A stretch of DNA of 64,000 nucleotides from Chaenocephalus aceratus (Eukaryota; Chordata; Actinopteri; Perciformes; Channichthyidae): NCBI GenBank assembly GCA_023974075.1, contig CM043792.1:17017373-17081372 (forward strand), given 5' to 3'. This document shows positions 22,281-34,700 of this stretch, piece after piece. The translations under genes and the position numbers were made by a program. Each line of letters begins with the position of its first letter. The stretch's first letter is position 1. A model generated the notes under the pieces. That model saw nothing but the letters and a program-made list of their open reading frames with translations. It was not told the DNA's origin and did no database searches.

Positions 22281-25200
22281 TAAGGAGGAAGTAAAAGTTC
22301 TGCAGGGTAGTTGTCAACATGTACAACAAAGCAATAGCAAACTCTGCTGAGTTATTCCAGACTGGAAATGTGCAATATTCAACGTGGAACATGAACAAGC
22401 AATTCGCTGGCGAAAGCAGGAGGAGCCGGGTGTGAGGGAAGCAGTTCTTCTGAATTCCCGCCAGCTATAAATGGCAGCCTCATATCTTTCAGATAGCCGC
22501 CATGGCTCCCAGTGGAATGAATCCTTTGAATGGGCCATTAAATCATTAAAACAACCTCCCATTCAGAGACCCCTGCTGCATAAGTTAATAACCACACACA
22601 CTCTCACACAAAACCAAGCCTCTCACAGGAACACTCGAAACCCATTACAAAAAAATATGAAAAGATAAAAGGGGAACCAAACACACAAGAAATTGAATAG
22701 GAAACTCCAAATTCAAATATAATCATATTGCCTCTCACTTGCAGCATTTCTTTGAACAACTGATTATGAAGCCATCTTTTGATTTCACAGAAACAGAAGT
22801 CAGACTGCAGGCAGTGATATGATGACACCCTGTCAAAGAGGAAAACAACTACAGGTAGACACTCTATTGTTCTGTCCTCTATACTAGAGCATCCCATCCT
22901 GTGATCTTTTTCAACAAACAGATGGAGGGTCAAAGCAAAAAAAGCTACAGAATTCTGTGGACTTGCTTTGTCCTCTCACCTCACATCTGTTCATTTTCAA
23001 TAAAAAGGAATTGCCTGATTCTCATTCTTATGACACATCCTCCTCTACCACTCCTTCCCTCCTTGAGCTTCCTGACACTTTCGCTGCATACAAAGTCACA
23101 GAAATTACACATAAATAAAATACGTGTCTCTGTATGTCTCTAACGTCTGTGGATGTGTGTGACTATTTCTCGTGCGTCTGGGTGTCTGGGCCTATTCTGT
23201 ACCTACAACTCAGCCTGCCTCGCTGCATTGCCAAGCAGTCACAAAGCGTTCTTCTGAGCGGAGAGACAGCCGACTGTTGGCTGCAGGCGACAGGGATCAG
23301 TCCGAAACAATCTCCAAACAAGCAGGTTTACGTTCTTCTAACATTCGGAAACGTAAGAGCAAAACATTATAGGCATAATGGTAGGAGTAAATCATTCAAC
23401 ATATTGAATTTGAGATCCTAGATTAAGCTTGCATGGATTGCAGGAGACAACACCAGGAAACAGGGACAGAGAAGTAAGCAGATTGAAAAGACAACAATGT
23501 ATATAACCTAACAAGACATGTTTTTCAAACAAAATGTCATTTGAGAATTTAGTACTAAAATGTCTCAAAATATGTTTAAACAGAGTTATACATATTGACT
23601 AGAAAAATCATGATCTTGAAAGTCTTGACCCCTACGTGCAGAATTTCAATAAAGTGACGGATCTCTCCTGATCGGCAGCCCTTATTAAACAAAGGGTTTC
23701 TGTGCCAGGCCCAGAGGGTTTGAACCGCAGCACTGAGGACTTGATGTCAGACAGCTGAGTCCTTTTGTACCGATAAAATTCAGTTTGATACCCCTGCTGC
23801 TCGGGGGGACTGTCAATGCTGTCATCCACTCCTCCATTGTCATCCTCACTACCTGTCCCACTGCATCCCTACCCTTCTCTTTTGCTTTAAAGGATTTCAA
23901 TACGAAGGCTTGTTGGGTATGGGAGCTCAGTTGGATTTTGACATTTGTGAAAATGAAAACATTGGTGAATCAGAAGCAGAAGATGTAAAGCCGTGGAAGC
24001 TGAGAGCAGCTCAGTATCACAGCGAGCACGTACAGCCATACTTTTTCATATTTCATCCAGGGGGTTTATGCGTAAGGGGATTTAGTAGAGTGCTGCACGC
24101 TTGATGAAGAAAGAAAAGCCTTTACAAGACTTTCATAACACAGCAGAAGTTTTCAGAAGACACGAACAACTGAGTAGCACACCAGTAATTAGTAAACAAT
24201 ATCCTGCTTACAGCCAACATCTAAATAATGTATTCATAATGATACAACTATACTCACCAAGTTTTGTATGTTCTTTAAACTCGAAAACCATAGACTGACA
24301 TATTAATCAGGTTCAAGTGCCCTGAATATTTCATAATGTAAAACATATCTGTATTTCCTTGTGCTTTAAAGTGGTGACGATTTTAATAGAAATGACATCT
24401 ATCGGTATTTGCTGATATGAACCTAAATAGGAGGCCCCTAAATATGTTGCTCCCTTCATTGTTATACAGATTTATGTAAGGATTTGTAGCACTTTGTTCA
24501 GGGCCGTATACGTGTTGTCTTGGTTCACTGTCACTGTTCTCAGGGTGTTGTTTTCTCCTAAAACAAGCAGATGATATACACTCCGAAGCCCCACTGTACT
24601 CTACCTGCTCAGCACTAAAGATCAGACACACAGTGAGAGACTAACTGGTGAACAACAGAATATTTAGCAGTATAAGAGTCTGATGGTGGTTGTTGAGCTC
24701 TGCACTGCTGATAGGAATTGACTGCGTTTACTTCCAGTCGGTGACTTTGATAATCTCTTAGAATCTTTTTTTTCCGTGTTGGAGTGCATTAGCTTTTGCA
24801 AATTGCTGCAAATAAAGATACATAGCATTTTGTGTCCTTCACATAGTCTTTACGGAAACATTTTACATTTGAAACATGATCAATTGGAGAGATTTGGACT
24901 GAATAATAATCTTTAGCAACCGCTGCGTGACACGACAAAGGCCTTCCACCATTGTAACAAAAGCGATTGTTTGTGAGTGAGTGTGGGGATTATAGCTTGA
25001 TTTTTTAAATGTTGCTTTACCTTGTGAGAGCGGTTCTTTTTAAGGGATCTGAAAGAAGGAACTATCCTTCACAGAGCCGTGCTATGTTTTTTAAATTCTG
25101 AACTACAGGGCTACTGTTATGCAACACTGACAGAGAACATTTTAGAGCAGACTATCCTCATTCACTGAGAGGAGCTTTGAGTCACACGGTCATGTTCACC

Positions 25201-27577
25201 TTCACTCACTTGTATGTTGATTTTGCTCTCCGTCTTTCATTTGATCTGTTCCCATCTCCTCTGACTCACTTTTACCTTATCTCACCATTTCCCTTCTACA
25301 TCTGTCCGTGTCCCTTTCGACTCATCTCAACATTTGCTCAAACAACTGTAAACAATCTCAGCGTGAGAGATAGCAATTTGATATGAGGTTTGTGTCATTT
25401 TAATGAAAGGCAAACATGTGGATGACAAGGAAGGGTTGATGTGGATAGGGAGGAGTGCAAAGATGAGCAGCTGATGGAAAAGCGATGGAAAAGTCACATT
25501 AATACCTGAGTGAATTCTGAGTCAGAAAGTGTGACGGAGAGATGAAGGGAAGTAGAGCTAAATATAGACCTATGAGTAGAGACATCTTGTAAAAATGAGT
25601 CAAGGTTTGCTATGACAGAAGGACGTCAGAAGGAAGTTAAGAGAGAGAAAATCGAGAGTATAAATACACGTTTGACTTCCTCAGTGTTTAGGCCATTCAA
25701 TCCAGTCCTCATTAACTACGGAATTGATTTTCTCTGATCGCTGACCTGTTCATTTAACACATGGAACCACTTTAACCTCGGCAATCTGCGTGTGGCTCCA
25801 CATTAAAGGTGAAGGCGAGTTAATCGTCTGTGGTATTAATTCACAGAAGGCTATAGATGCAGTAATTTGAAGTCTGGAGGGCGGTGGGCCTAACAGCTGT
25901 TCTTCTCTTCGCTCGGGGTTTGAGGGGGATAAACTGAAGATGTGAAGCCGTCACCACTCTGCCAATCCTTCTACCAATCCCCTCATCTCCGAGTTACAGC
26001 TGATGAAAGTCAAAAATAACAATATATAAGGAGGAGAACTTCTTCCAGCCACTTTCTCCCTGACAGCTTATTTTGTCTTGAGTAAACCTACATTGAGTTG
26101 AACAATTAAGATAACTCCGCAAATGCTAATGTGTTCTATGCTAATAGAAAACCGGAATGAAATTAAATTAATTATGATTGGCTGTAATAATGTTTTTCCA
26201 TCACAAATCAAACCATTAAGCAGTGCCTAAAAGGAAAACACATATGTATTTGTTAGGCCGTGTACTATGGACCTTGATACTAATGCTAATGCAATACCCA
26301 ATCTCAGAATACGTACATAAACTATTATTTTTTCAGACCTTTAAAATGTCTACGAAAACAAAAATTCACATAAAAAGCCGAATGTTGTTGAAGGACAAGC
26401 TGCCATTGGAATATTTCCAAAAGATGACTCTAATCAAGATGTCAGTGTATTAGAGGTTCAACACCCAACCCCATTTATGATGACGTCATGTGTATGATTT
26501 TTATTTTAAATTAATTTGCTGATTATTATTTTTGACTTAAGTCTTTAAAATGAAATAAAAGAGTGGCCTGATTTTTTTCAAACAATGTGTAGACAAAAGC
26601 ACACTCAAAAGTAATAATTCTAATTGACATTCCTATTTACTTACTGCTTGGAACATAAATGCATTTACAAAAGCATCACTAAATCTAAGCTATACGCCAG
26701 TAGCAAGTCATTAAAGAGTCCTAAAATGACCTTTCAAAAACGTTCAATAAGAAAGGGCTAATATGGGATGTTTGTAAAGGTCAAGAGAAAGGCCCTATTG
26801 ATTTTGTTCTTAGTTTGAATGATTTCCTGCAGAAAAGTACTAAATTTACTTTATTATTACATCTTAATGATGACAATGATTCACAATACGTTTTGAAATC
26901 ATCATGTTTTACTCTACTCTCAGTTTGCTCTAATCTGACACATATTCACTTCTTCTCGCTTGCCTGTTGGTACTAGTTTCGAAATCTCCAAGTCTCTCTC
27001 AAGTGTCCTTTCTTTAACATTCCTTATATCTCTTGATTGAAAGTAGTGCTGCCTTCAAACAGTCAAACCTGTTTTAGCACTTACTCTCTCAGAGCCTTTC
27101 ATCTTCCTTTTATCTGTCAAATGTAATTAGAAGTCTGTCGTCTCTCGTGCTCCTTTCTGCCTCTTTCATCTCCTGTCCAACACAGATCAATGTGTCATGG
27201 CGCACATCCTGGCTCCCTGTTGATGCTGTCAGCCTTACCAAGCAACACGGAGGACCAGTAAGCCACCGCCAAGTTCACACATCCCAAAACACCACAGGAA
27301 CTTGTAAAAAAGTGATCGATCGGTTGCTGGGACTTTGCTCTCTTGTTTTTTTTTTTTACCTTTGATGGAGAGAGGCTTTATTCAAAGTCACCATGTTGCC
27401 TGAGGCATGTTGTTTCAGTGATGAATTATTTCTGAATCATGTTGTTGTAGTTCTCTGCAGAGAATATATAATGCTCCAATACTTTGACATAGAGGTGGAG
27501 AATCACAGAGACAACCGGAAAGGCATACTGCAAGGTTGGACTCAAAAATGAAAATACTTCAGAGTAAAAGAACAGGA
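22281..27577. other. Long non-coding stretch with one exon-like segment
   Basis: No gene could be named. A 65-codon frame at 22471-22668 starts with a favourable initiation context but its translation loses protein-like composition after about 40 residues. I regard it as more likely conserved non-coding or chance sequence. An exon-like segment at 23893-23984 is listed separately. The rest shows no transposon ends. Confidence 0.4.
23893..23984 (+). other. Candidate coding exon, unidentified
   Basis: A pyrimidine-rich tract (CCCTTCTCTTTTGCTTTAAAG) ends at an AG at 23891-23892, and a GTAAAG donor-like sequence begins at 23985. The 92 bases between read, in one frame, from FQYEGLLGMG to ENIGESEAED. 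More than half of the codons start with G, a bias typical of coding DNA, and the translation is acidic and free of low complexity. The open frame itself runs on to a stop at 24102-24104. The opposite strand also has a protein-like open frame at 23632-23868 (ending in a stop), so the evidence is ambiguous. I do not recognise a family for either. Confidence 0.3.
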
Positions 27578-27579
27578 AG

Positions 27580-27602
27580 CAAGGCAAGGCAAGGCAAGGC
27601 AA
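27580..27602 (-). repeat. GCAAG pentamer tail of the L2 element
   Basis: GCAAG is repeated about four to five times directly outside the conserved 3' terminus. On the element's own strand this is the (CTTGC)n tail. Confidence 0.85.
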
Positions 27603-27738
27603 GTTTATTTATAGAGCACTTTTCAACGCAAGGCAATTCAAAGTGCTTTACACAAAAAAAAAAAATAAAAAAAATGAAAGACATTAAGCATTAAAAATTA
27701 ATTAAAAAAAATTAATCAAATAAATATTAAGAAAAAAA

Positions 27739-27860
27739 TACATGGATAAAAGTTACAGTGCAGTCTAAAATATAAATAGTTCAATTAAACATTACAAGAA
27801 AAAGTACATGGATAAAAGTTACAGTGCAGTTTAAGATATGAATAGTTCAAATAAAAGCAG
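27739..27860 (-). repeat. 66-bp direct duplication in the L2 3' untranslated region
   Basis: TACATGGATAAAAGTTACAG followed by TGCAGT begins at 27739 and again at 27805. The similarity then continues through ATAAATAGTTCAA / ATGAATAGTTCAA. The second copy runs into the stop-codon region of the open frame. Confidence 0.75.
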
Positions 27861-28602
27861 CGACAAAAAGAAAAGTCTTCAGCCTGGATTTAAAAGTAGT
27901 CAGAGTTGCAGCGGACCTGCAGGTTTCTGGGAGTTTGTTCCAGATATTTGGAGCATAATAACTGAACGCTGCTTTACCATGTTTAGTTCTGACTCTGGGG
28001 ACAGAAAGCTGACCAGTCCCTGAAGACCTGAGAGATCTGGATGGTTCATAGTTTAGCAGGAGGTCAGAAATGTATTTTGGGCCTAAACCATTCAGTGCTT
28101 TATAAACCAGCAGCAGTATTTTGAAATCTATTCTTTGACACACAGGAAGCCAGTGTAAAGATTTCAGAACAGGAGTGATGTGATCCACTTTCTTAGTGTT
28201 AGTGAGGACTCGAGCAGCGGCGTTCTGAATCAGCTGCAGCTTTCTAATAGATTTTTTAGTGAGACCTGTGAAGACACCATTGCAGTAGTCGAGTCTACTG
28301 AAGATAAAGGCATGGACAAGTTTTTCCAAATCCTGCTGTGACATTAGTCTTTTAATCCTAGATATGTTCTTTCGGTGATAGTAGGCTGATTTAGTAACTG
28401 TTTTAATGTGACTGTTGAAACTCAGGTCAGAGTCCATGACTACACCTAGATTCCTGGCTTTATCTGTTGGTTTGAACATTGCACACTGAAGCTCAGCGCT
28501 AACTTTTAAACGTTCTGCCTTGGCTCCAAAAACCATTACCTCAGTTTTATCTTTGTTTAATTGGAGAAAGTTCTGACACATCCAGTCCATTGATTTGTTC
28601 AA
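27847..28602 (-). pseudogene. L2 reverse transcriptase C-terminal part, shifted frame
   Basis: A 251-codon frame that continues the protein after the one-base shift. It begins in the conserved [20 protein letters not shown] block that directly follows the YADD palm. It then has RNLGVVMD, LQLIQNAAARVLT, LKSLHWLPVCQRIDFKILLL and the final WNKLPE..RSA..L..FKSRLKTFLF, all typical of L2. It overlaps the upstream frame by 56 bases, the size expected for a single-base lesion between two otherwise open frames. The methionine at the start is not the natural start. Confidence 0.85.
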
Positions 28603-30571
28603 TGCACTTACTCAGTGTTTGAATTGGAGCATAGTCTCCTGGTGAAATTGTTACGTAAATTTGTGTGTCATCTGCATAGCTATGGTAACTTATTTTGTTG
28701 TTCTTCATTATCTGAGCCAGTGGTAGCATGTAGATGTTAAAGAGAAGAGGCCCCAAGATGGAGCCTTGAGGAACCCCACATGTCATATTTTTCAACTCAG
28801 ATGTGTATTTACCTATAGAAACAAAGTTGTTTCTGTCGTTTAGGTAGGATTTAAACCAATTTAGAACTGTTTCCGAAAGTCCCACCCAGTTTTCCAGTCG
28901 GTCCAGTAATATGCTGTGGTCAACAGTGTCAAACGCAGCACTGAGATCTAATAATACTAACACTGAAGTTCTGCCACTGTCTGTGTTTAAGTGGATGTCG
29001 TTAAAGACCTTTACAAGAGCAGTCTCAGTGCTGTGGTTTGGACGAAAGCCTGACTGGAACACATCGAAACAACCATTTAAATGCAAGAAATTACTCAACT
29101 GTTGAAAAACAACTTTTTCAATGATCTTACCTAGAAATGGCAGGTTTGATATGGGCCTGTAATTGTTCATTACTGAAGCATCTAGATTATTCTTTTTTAA
29201 GAGCGGTTTAATGACTGCAGTTTTCAGGGCCTGTGGAAAAATACCTGAGTGAAGAGATTTGTTTACTATATGAAGTAGTTCTGAGGCCATGCAAGGCAAA
29301 ACATCTTTGAAAAATCCTGTTGGAATAATATCAAGGCAGCAGGAGGAGGATTTCAGAAGTTGTATAATGTCCTCCAGGTTTTTATCATTAATCTGATGGA
29401 ATTGTGTCATGATGTCTGAATTGATGTTAAGTGGACACAGAGACAACACATTTGCTGTTCCTGATGCAGAGGCACTCACTGCTTGTCTGATTTTCTGAAT
29501 TTTGTCAGTGAAAAAGGAGGCAAAATCATTGCACGCCCTGGTGGATAGAAATTCAGAGGCTACTGACACTGGGGGGTTAGTTAGTTTGTCGACGGTAGCA
29601 AACAAGGCACGTGCGTTGTTTTTGTTTTTGGTAATGATGTCAGAGAAGAATGATTGTCGTGCGTTTTTCAATTCCAAATTATAAAGGCCAAGTCTCTCTT
29701 TATAGATTTCAAAGTGAACCTGGAGATTTGTTTTTCGCCACCTGCGTTCAGCTTTTCGACATTCTCTTTTTTCTGTTTTAACGGTCATGGCCTTTCTCCA
29801 TGGAGATATTTTCTTCCCAGTCACTTCCTTTACCTTAATTGGAGCAATGGCATCTATAACATTTTTAATTTTTGAATTAAAATGATCTACTAGCTCATTT
29901 ACTGAGATGTTAGCAGGGGCAAGTGTGGAAGAAAAATTCTGAGTAAACATTTCCCTAGTATTTTCAGTTAAACATCGCTTTGTGGTTACCTCTTTTTGAA
30001 CACTTGTGTGAACAGAAATAGAGCTCTCAAAGAAAACACAGGAATGGTCAGACAGTGCAACATCAGTCACCACAACCTTAGAGATATTCAGACCCTTTGA
30101 GATAATTAAGTCCAGAGTGTGCCCCTTATTGTGCGTGGGCTCCGTCACATGCTGAGTCAGTCCATAGCTATCAAGAACACAAAACAGTTCTTTAGCCCCT
30201 CTGTCCCGGGGGTTGTCAACATGGATGTTAAAATCACCAACAATGACTAGACGGTCAAAGTCAATACACACTATAGACAGCAGTTCAGTAAGGTCATCAA
30301 AAAAGCTTGCACAGTATTTGGGTGGCCTATAGATATTTAGGAACAGAGCTCGAGAGGAGCATTTCAGCTGAAGGGCCACATATTCAAAAGAATCAAAGTT
30401 TCCATACGATGTCTTCCTGCATTGAATGGAATCATTGAACAGAATAGCAACTCCACCCCCTTTCTTATGCATTCTTTCCTGACTCATAAAACTAAAGTTG
30501 GGAGGGGTTGAAGCAGGTGAAAGACAGGATGTTAATGGTAAGAGGAAAATCCAAATCAGTAATGCCACCAT
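28547..30571 (-). pseudogene. L2 endonuclease/reverse transcriptase, main open frame
   Basis: A 674-codon frame. The endonuclease part keeps GDFNIH (residues 112-117) and the terminal SDH motif (174-176), but its N-terminal catalytic part is absent. The first 25 or so residues look frameshifted, because another frame there reads LDF followed by a degenerate copy of the expected LTETWL. The reverse transcriptase part has NYRPIS (470-475), [11 protein letters not shown] (509-519), DLSAAFD with its catalytic aspartate (542-548), GVPQGS (599-604) and YADD (632-635), so the catalytic residues are all present. The product would copy its own RNA at a nicked target. The frame leaves the family alignment at about residue 664 because of one extra base near 28587-28588 and ends ten codons later. 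Confidence 0.85.
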
Positions 30572-30886
30572 GTGTAAAATGTGAATGTTGCTCTCGAACT
30601 GTCCCCCCCCCTGAGCTAATTGAATCCATTAGTTGGATTTGTATTTGTTAAATGTGATTTGAATCCGTGTGATTCATGCTCGGTGGAATCCCACAGGTGA
30701 TTAGCTAGGATGACTCCTTGCAGGTCAGAGTGAGAAAGTGTCTGTTTAAACTATTAGATGGATAATTCGTCAGGGCACATTGGTGGTATCACAGCAGTGA
30801 GCATTACAGCACGAGGTCTAACAACGCAGCCGTGGAGGAAACATAATGTAATTGCAGTAATCCCGTCGTTTTCCTGGCTTTCTTTC

Positions 30887-31030
30887 AAGATAAGATAACA
30901 TTTTATTCAACCTGAGGGAAATATCTTTGCAGAAGTTGCAATAAAAGTGGCAAGACTGCAGATATAAAAGTATAATATTACAATAACAATAAGGGTAAAG
31001 TACTAAATATATAAAATACACCAAAATGTG
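30887..31030 (-). mobile_element. Rex1/CR1-like LINE 3' tail remnant
   Basis: The plus strand reads AAGATAAGATAACATTTTAT, then TCAACCTGAGGGAAAT, followed by an A-rich, TACAATA-containing region. On the minus strand this is an ATTTCCCTCAGG..AATAAAATGTTATCTTATCTT ending, a typical Rex1/CR1-group 3' terminus. No coding part is left. Confidence 0.55.
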
Positions 31031-31437
31031 TATTGAGTATAAAATAAAACCGGAGATCATTCAAGGTGGCTTGCATAGAGATATAAATGTATATACTGTT
31101 ACAAAAATGTATACTGTATTTCTGTAATCAACATGCAGATGGTAGCTCAAAGTTAAGGGCTTTGCACACGCAGTCAGCTCACAATGAAATCCTTCCTTCC
31201 CTGTTGAGATGACATTATAAACAGCCCACTCTGTTCGGTCCAGCACCCACAGAGAAGAAAGCAAACCGCGGCTATCTCTGCATCGATTGTATCTATCTGT
31301 GTCGTAGCCAGCTGCTGAGCCCAGGCTCCAGCTGGAGGGGACGTAGCTAAAGGTTAGCAGCAGGAAAGCATAGGCGGCGGTAGCAACCGAAGAAGTAAGT
31401 GAGTCTGTGAGGCATGGGGAGAATCGGACGTGTGTAC

Positions 31438-31443
<6 letters not shown>

Positions 31444-31509
<66 letters not shown>
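31444..31509. repeat. (TG)n microsatellite, about 33 units
   Basis: An uninterrupted TG run. The valine/cysteine and histidine/threonine open frames over it are artefacts. Confidence 0.95.
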
Positions 31510-31511
<2 letters not shown>

Positions 31512-31739
31512 AGAGGGAGGAGAGATGGCTGCTTTTAGTCTCGCTGGATTAGCATCACACACCCAGCACCTTCAGATTTTACGTCAAAAAAGGAGGCCTC
31601 CATCTGAAGCCGAAATGGCCGTGACATAAGGTCCAGCCGTGATCGACATATTCACACACACACCCACACACCCGGTCTTAGAAAGTGAAATGGAAAGGGA
31701 TGATAGGGAAACCCAAAGGCTAAAAGTGCCACCCCAAAG

Positions 31740-31769
31740 TGTGTGTGTGTGCGTGCGTGTGTGTGTGTG
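31740..31769. repeat. Short (TG)n run with two TGCG interruptions
   Basis: A TG dinucleotide tract interrupted by GCGTGCG in the middle. Confidence 0.9.
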
Positions 31770-34700
31770 CTTTAGTCAGCAGGAGAGAGGAGATCTCAGC
31801 TTCCCAACACCCAGGATGCAAAGTAATGATGTCTCAGTCAGACTAAGCCTTAATCTCCAATGACATTTCGCAGTGGAATTGTTTTTGGAGTCCAGCTTTA
31901 ATGAAAGTGTTGAAGGGGAGGATTTTCCTTCCTGGTGGGGTCTAATTACAACCAGGAGTATAGGAACCAAAGGTCAGACTTCATCTGGGAGATGTGCGGG
32001 GTTACTATACGAGATGACTAAAGCAGTGGGTCAGCTCACTCTTCCTGTGGTGATGATTAAAAGAATAGAAATGGAATATTCACAGTAAAGTATACCAATG
32101 ACCTTAGTGCTGAATCAATGCCTAAGTTAAAAGAATACATAATTAAAAGCTCCACATAGTCTGCGAGTATTCAAGCTGCATCAATAATAAAAATCATCTG
32201 CTACACAAGGGAGCATCATTCTGGTTTCTCACAACTGTATTGTAACTTAAGAGGTTCAGGGTGAGCTGGAGCACTTTGTGACTTTATTGGTTAGGATCTA
32301 ATGACCACGTCCAAAGAGGAGACAGAAGTCGGTCTGTAAACAGTGATTGATATTTACAAAGCGTATCTTGGTTGATTATTTACATTTTACGCTGAGGCTA
32401 ACTTGTAGGTGTGTGCACTTCCTGTCAGATTGTGACTGCTTAAGCTGCTTTCCCTTTTCAGAATATTTAGATGTATGACAGATCAACATCTTGATAACAT
32501 TTAGTTATTATTTCAGGAAGTACTGAAATGCTCTCTGGAGGTTTTTTAAATTCCGGTGCTTCCTTGTAAAAAAAACACTGTCATGTTGAATGAAATGCAC
32601 ATTTCAGAAAAATAACATTTACTTTGATGAAAATGACTGCTGGCCTAAAAGCAAAGCACGTTTTAGGTTGATAAATTATATGTTTTCATAAGATCCTTTC
32701 ATATGAAAAATGTGTTTGAGGAGAGAACCATCTGTGATTTTAAATGTTGATTGATGATTTTAAACAACCCCGATTTTATTCCTGCGTGGGAAAGAAGACA
32801 TTTGGAATTAACATATTTTCATATTAAGGAGTTGTTAGCTCCCCTGCAGCTTCTAATCTTGACTTCTTGACTATGCATAGTGCCTAAATAAAGCTGTTTG
32901 CATTACACAGTTCCAAACACAAGCAAACACAAACATGTGAGTGGCACCCATCATTTCCTACCCAGTGCTCAGCTGCGACTACAGAGCGAAACTAATAAAA
33001 GAATATTTTATAGCCATAGGTGGGAAGCCGATTAAATAAACACAATGTAAGCAACAACATATCCCTTCGACAGTGGGAGCGCATTATATGCAAACAGTGG
33101 CTTTGACTTTATTAAAGATAAACTATGTGGCAAAGCAAATTACTTTTTAAATTGCGAATAAGCTAGGGTCAGACATTAAATGGAATTAAGGGTAGATATT
33201 ATTGGATTGTTATTAGAGTGTTGTGAAAATGAGAGGGCAAAAAAAGGGCCTCGAACAACACTCACAATTCAATAATTTAACTGTAATACTGTATTCATAC
33301 TGCATACTTATGACAACTGCCCTTGTTGTACCGATATCAATTATTTGTTCGACCCTTTTACCTCTGGTATTACTGCGAGCGCCCTCTCAGTCGAAAAAGC
33401 TTAGTTTTTTTCCATCAGAAAACAACAGGGCACAGAACCTGAAACTAGAACATGCTGGCAGCTTTTATGTGTAAACCCTGAGTCTGAACTCATGCTGTCT
33501 AGACTTTGTGTAACATTTGGACAAACTTGGCTTTGGTAAAGTCTTTCTTTTTGTATAGCTATATCACCAAACCCCTTGGCAAAGAAACAACACTCTTTTA
33601 TCATTGCAGGCTAATGTTTGAGACGTGCTTTCAAATGGACAGATTTTAGGCCGGTAAAAAACAGGATGTTACTCTGGCCGGCTGATTTGCTAAACCTTAA
33701 ACGCCTGATTGCAGACTCCCTCTCTGAGATGTTACTTAAAAACCTGAACACAGACAATTCAAAACACGTTAGAAACTGATAGAGCTGTATCTAAAATGAC
33801 TCATATACAATGACAGCTTTAACTTATTTATGTAAATGCTTAAAGTTACTTGCCAATAAGCCCAAAACTATGCTCGCTGCAAGCCAAACATTTTCCGATC
33901 TGTATAGCTCACAGTGTGTTTTTGTAGCTCAACAAGGCCACAAGACTGGTATATCCTGCACTGAAACAATAGCTTATTTGTATTCTCTATACTGTATTAT
34001 ATTCACCTCAGTTTTGTTGAAATCTTCTCAGTTATTCATTCATTCTATATCATTCATTTAAACATACCTTAATTAAGTTCTACCGTGAGGCATACACGAC
34101 AAAGTATTGTGATGTGTAACTGTGACAGATTTGATCTGCTGCTTATTTCATTCACAGGTTGTAGAAATGCGTTGTAAAAAATGTATAAGCTGCCAATCAA
34201 ACATGTTTGTGCCTTCCCAGTCGACAAGATATCTGTCGCATCTTTAAGTTATTTCTTACTTTTGTTCCAAATGCTGTTAGCTGAATCCTAATGAGCAATA
34301 CGGGAAGAAAAGGACGTCCAGGTGGATATGGAAGGTGGTTGTCTACATGCATGCATACAATCTTGAGGTATAATTTGAGCCTTAATAATGCAGTCTCAAT
34401 CCTCTTCTTTTTCCCAGCGTAGGTGGGTAAAAGCCTGCGATACACATCAGGAGAAAAAGAGAGCGACATGACTCTAGCTGGAAGGCAGCAGGAGAAGAAA
34501 AGAATGAAAACACATGAAGGCTTGAGTTCCTGCCTCAGCCACAGAGCACAGGAGGAGGTCTGTTCACATCCTCTTTCTGCTGGGAAGGCTTTCTGAATAC
34601 ATTCACACTGGACTCGCATGTGTGAAGTTTGTGAGAAAATTCCTTTACTCAATAATTTCTAAACTCAGTATGGCAGTATAATACAAGCTCGAGATTTATG

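Larger units (their letters stand above)
27578..30605 (-). mobile_element. L2-clade LINE, 5'-truncated, almost intact
   Basis: A minus-strand non-LTR retrotransposon. It encodes an apurinic-type endonuclease (N terminus missing) followed by a reverse transcriptase, a C-terminal domain, a 3' untranslated region of about 270 bp, and a terminal GCAAG pentamer array (27580-27602 on the plus strand). The last bases next to the array (plus strand AAGTTTATTTATAGAGCACT, then TTTCAACGCAAGGCAATTCA) are the standard fish L2 terminus. Its coding frame has one clear lesion in the body and one near the truncated start. No clear target duplication was found, and the 5' edge lies near a C9 run at 30603-30611. 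Confidence 0.9.

Noticed and set aside
22006..22350. 114-codon frame
   Set aside because: Lies in the Harbinger-like MITE, which is non-coding and GC-rich.
28547..30571. Possible retrovirus or host gene
   Set aside because: The endonuclease plus reverse transcriptase order, the L2 motifs and the pentamer tail without long terminal repeats identify a LINE.
34197..34652. 151-codon minus-strand frame
   Set aside because: No domain or conserved motif; amino-acid composition is ordinary for random sequence.
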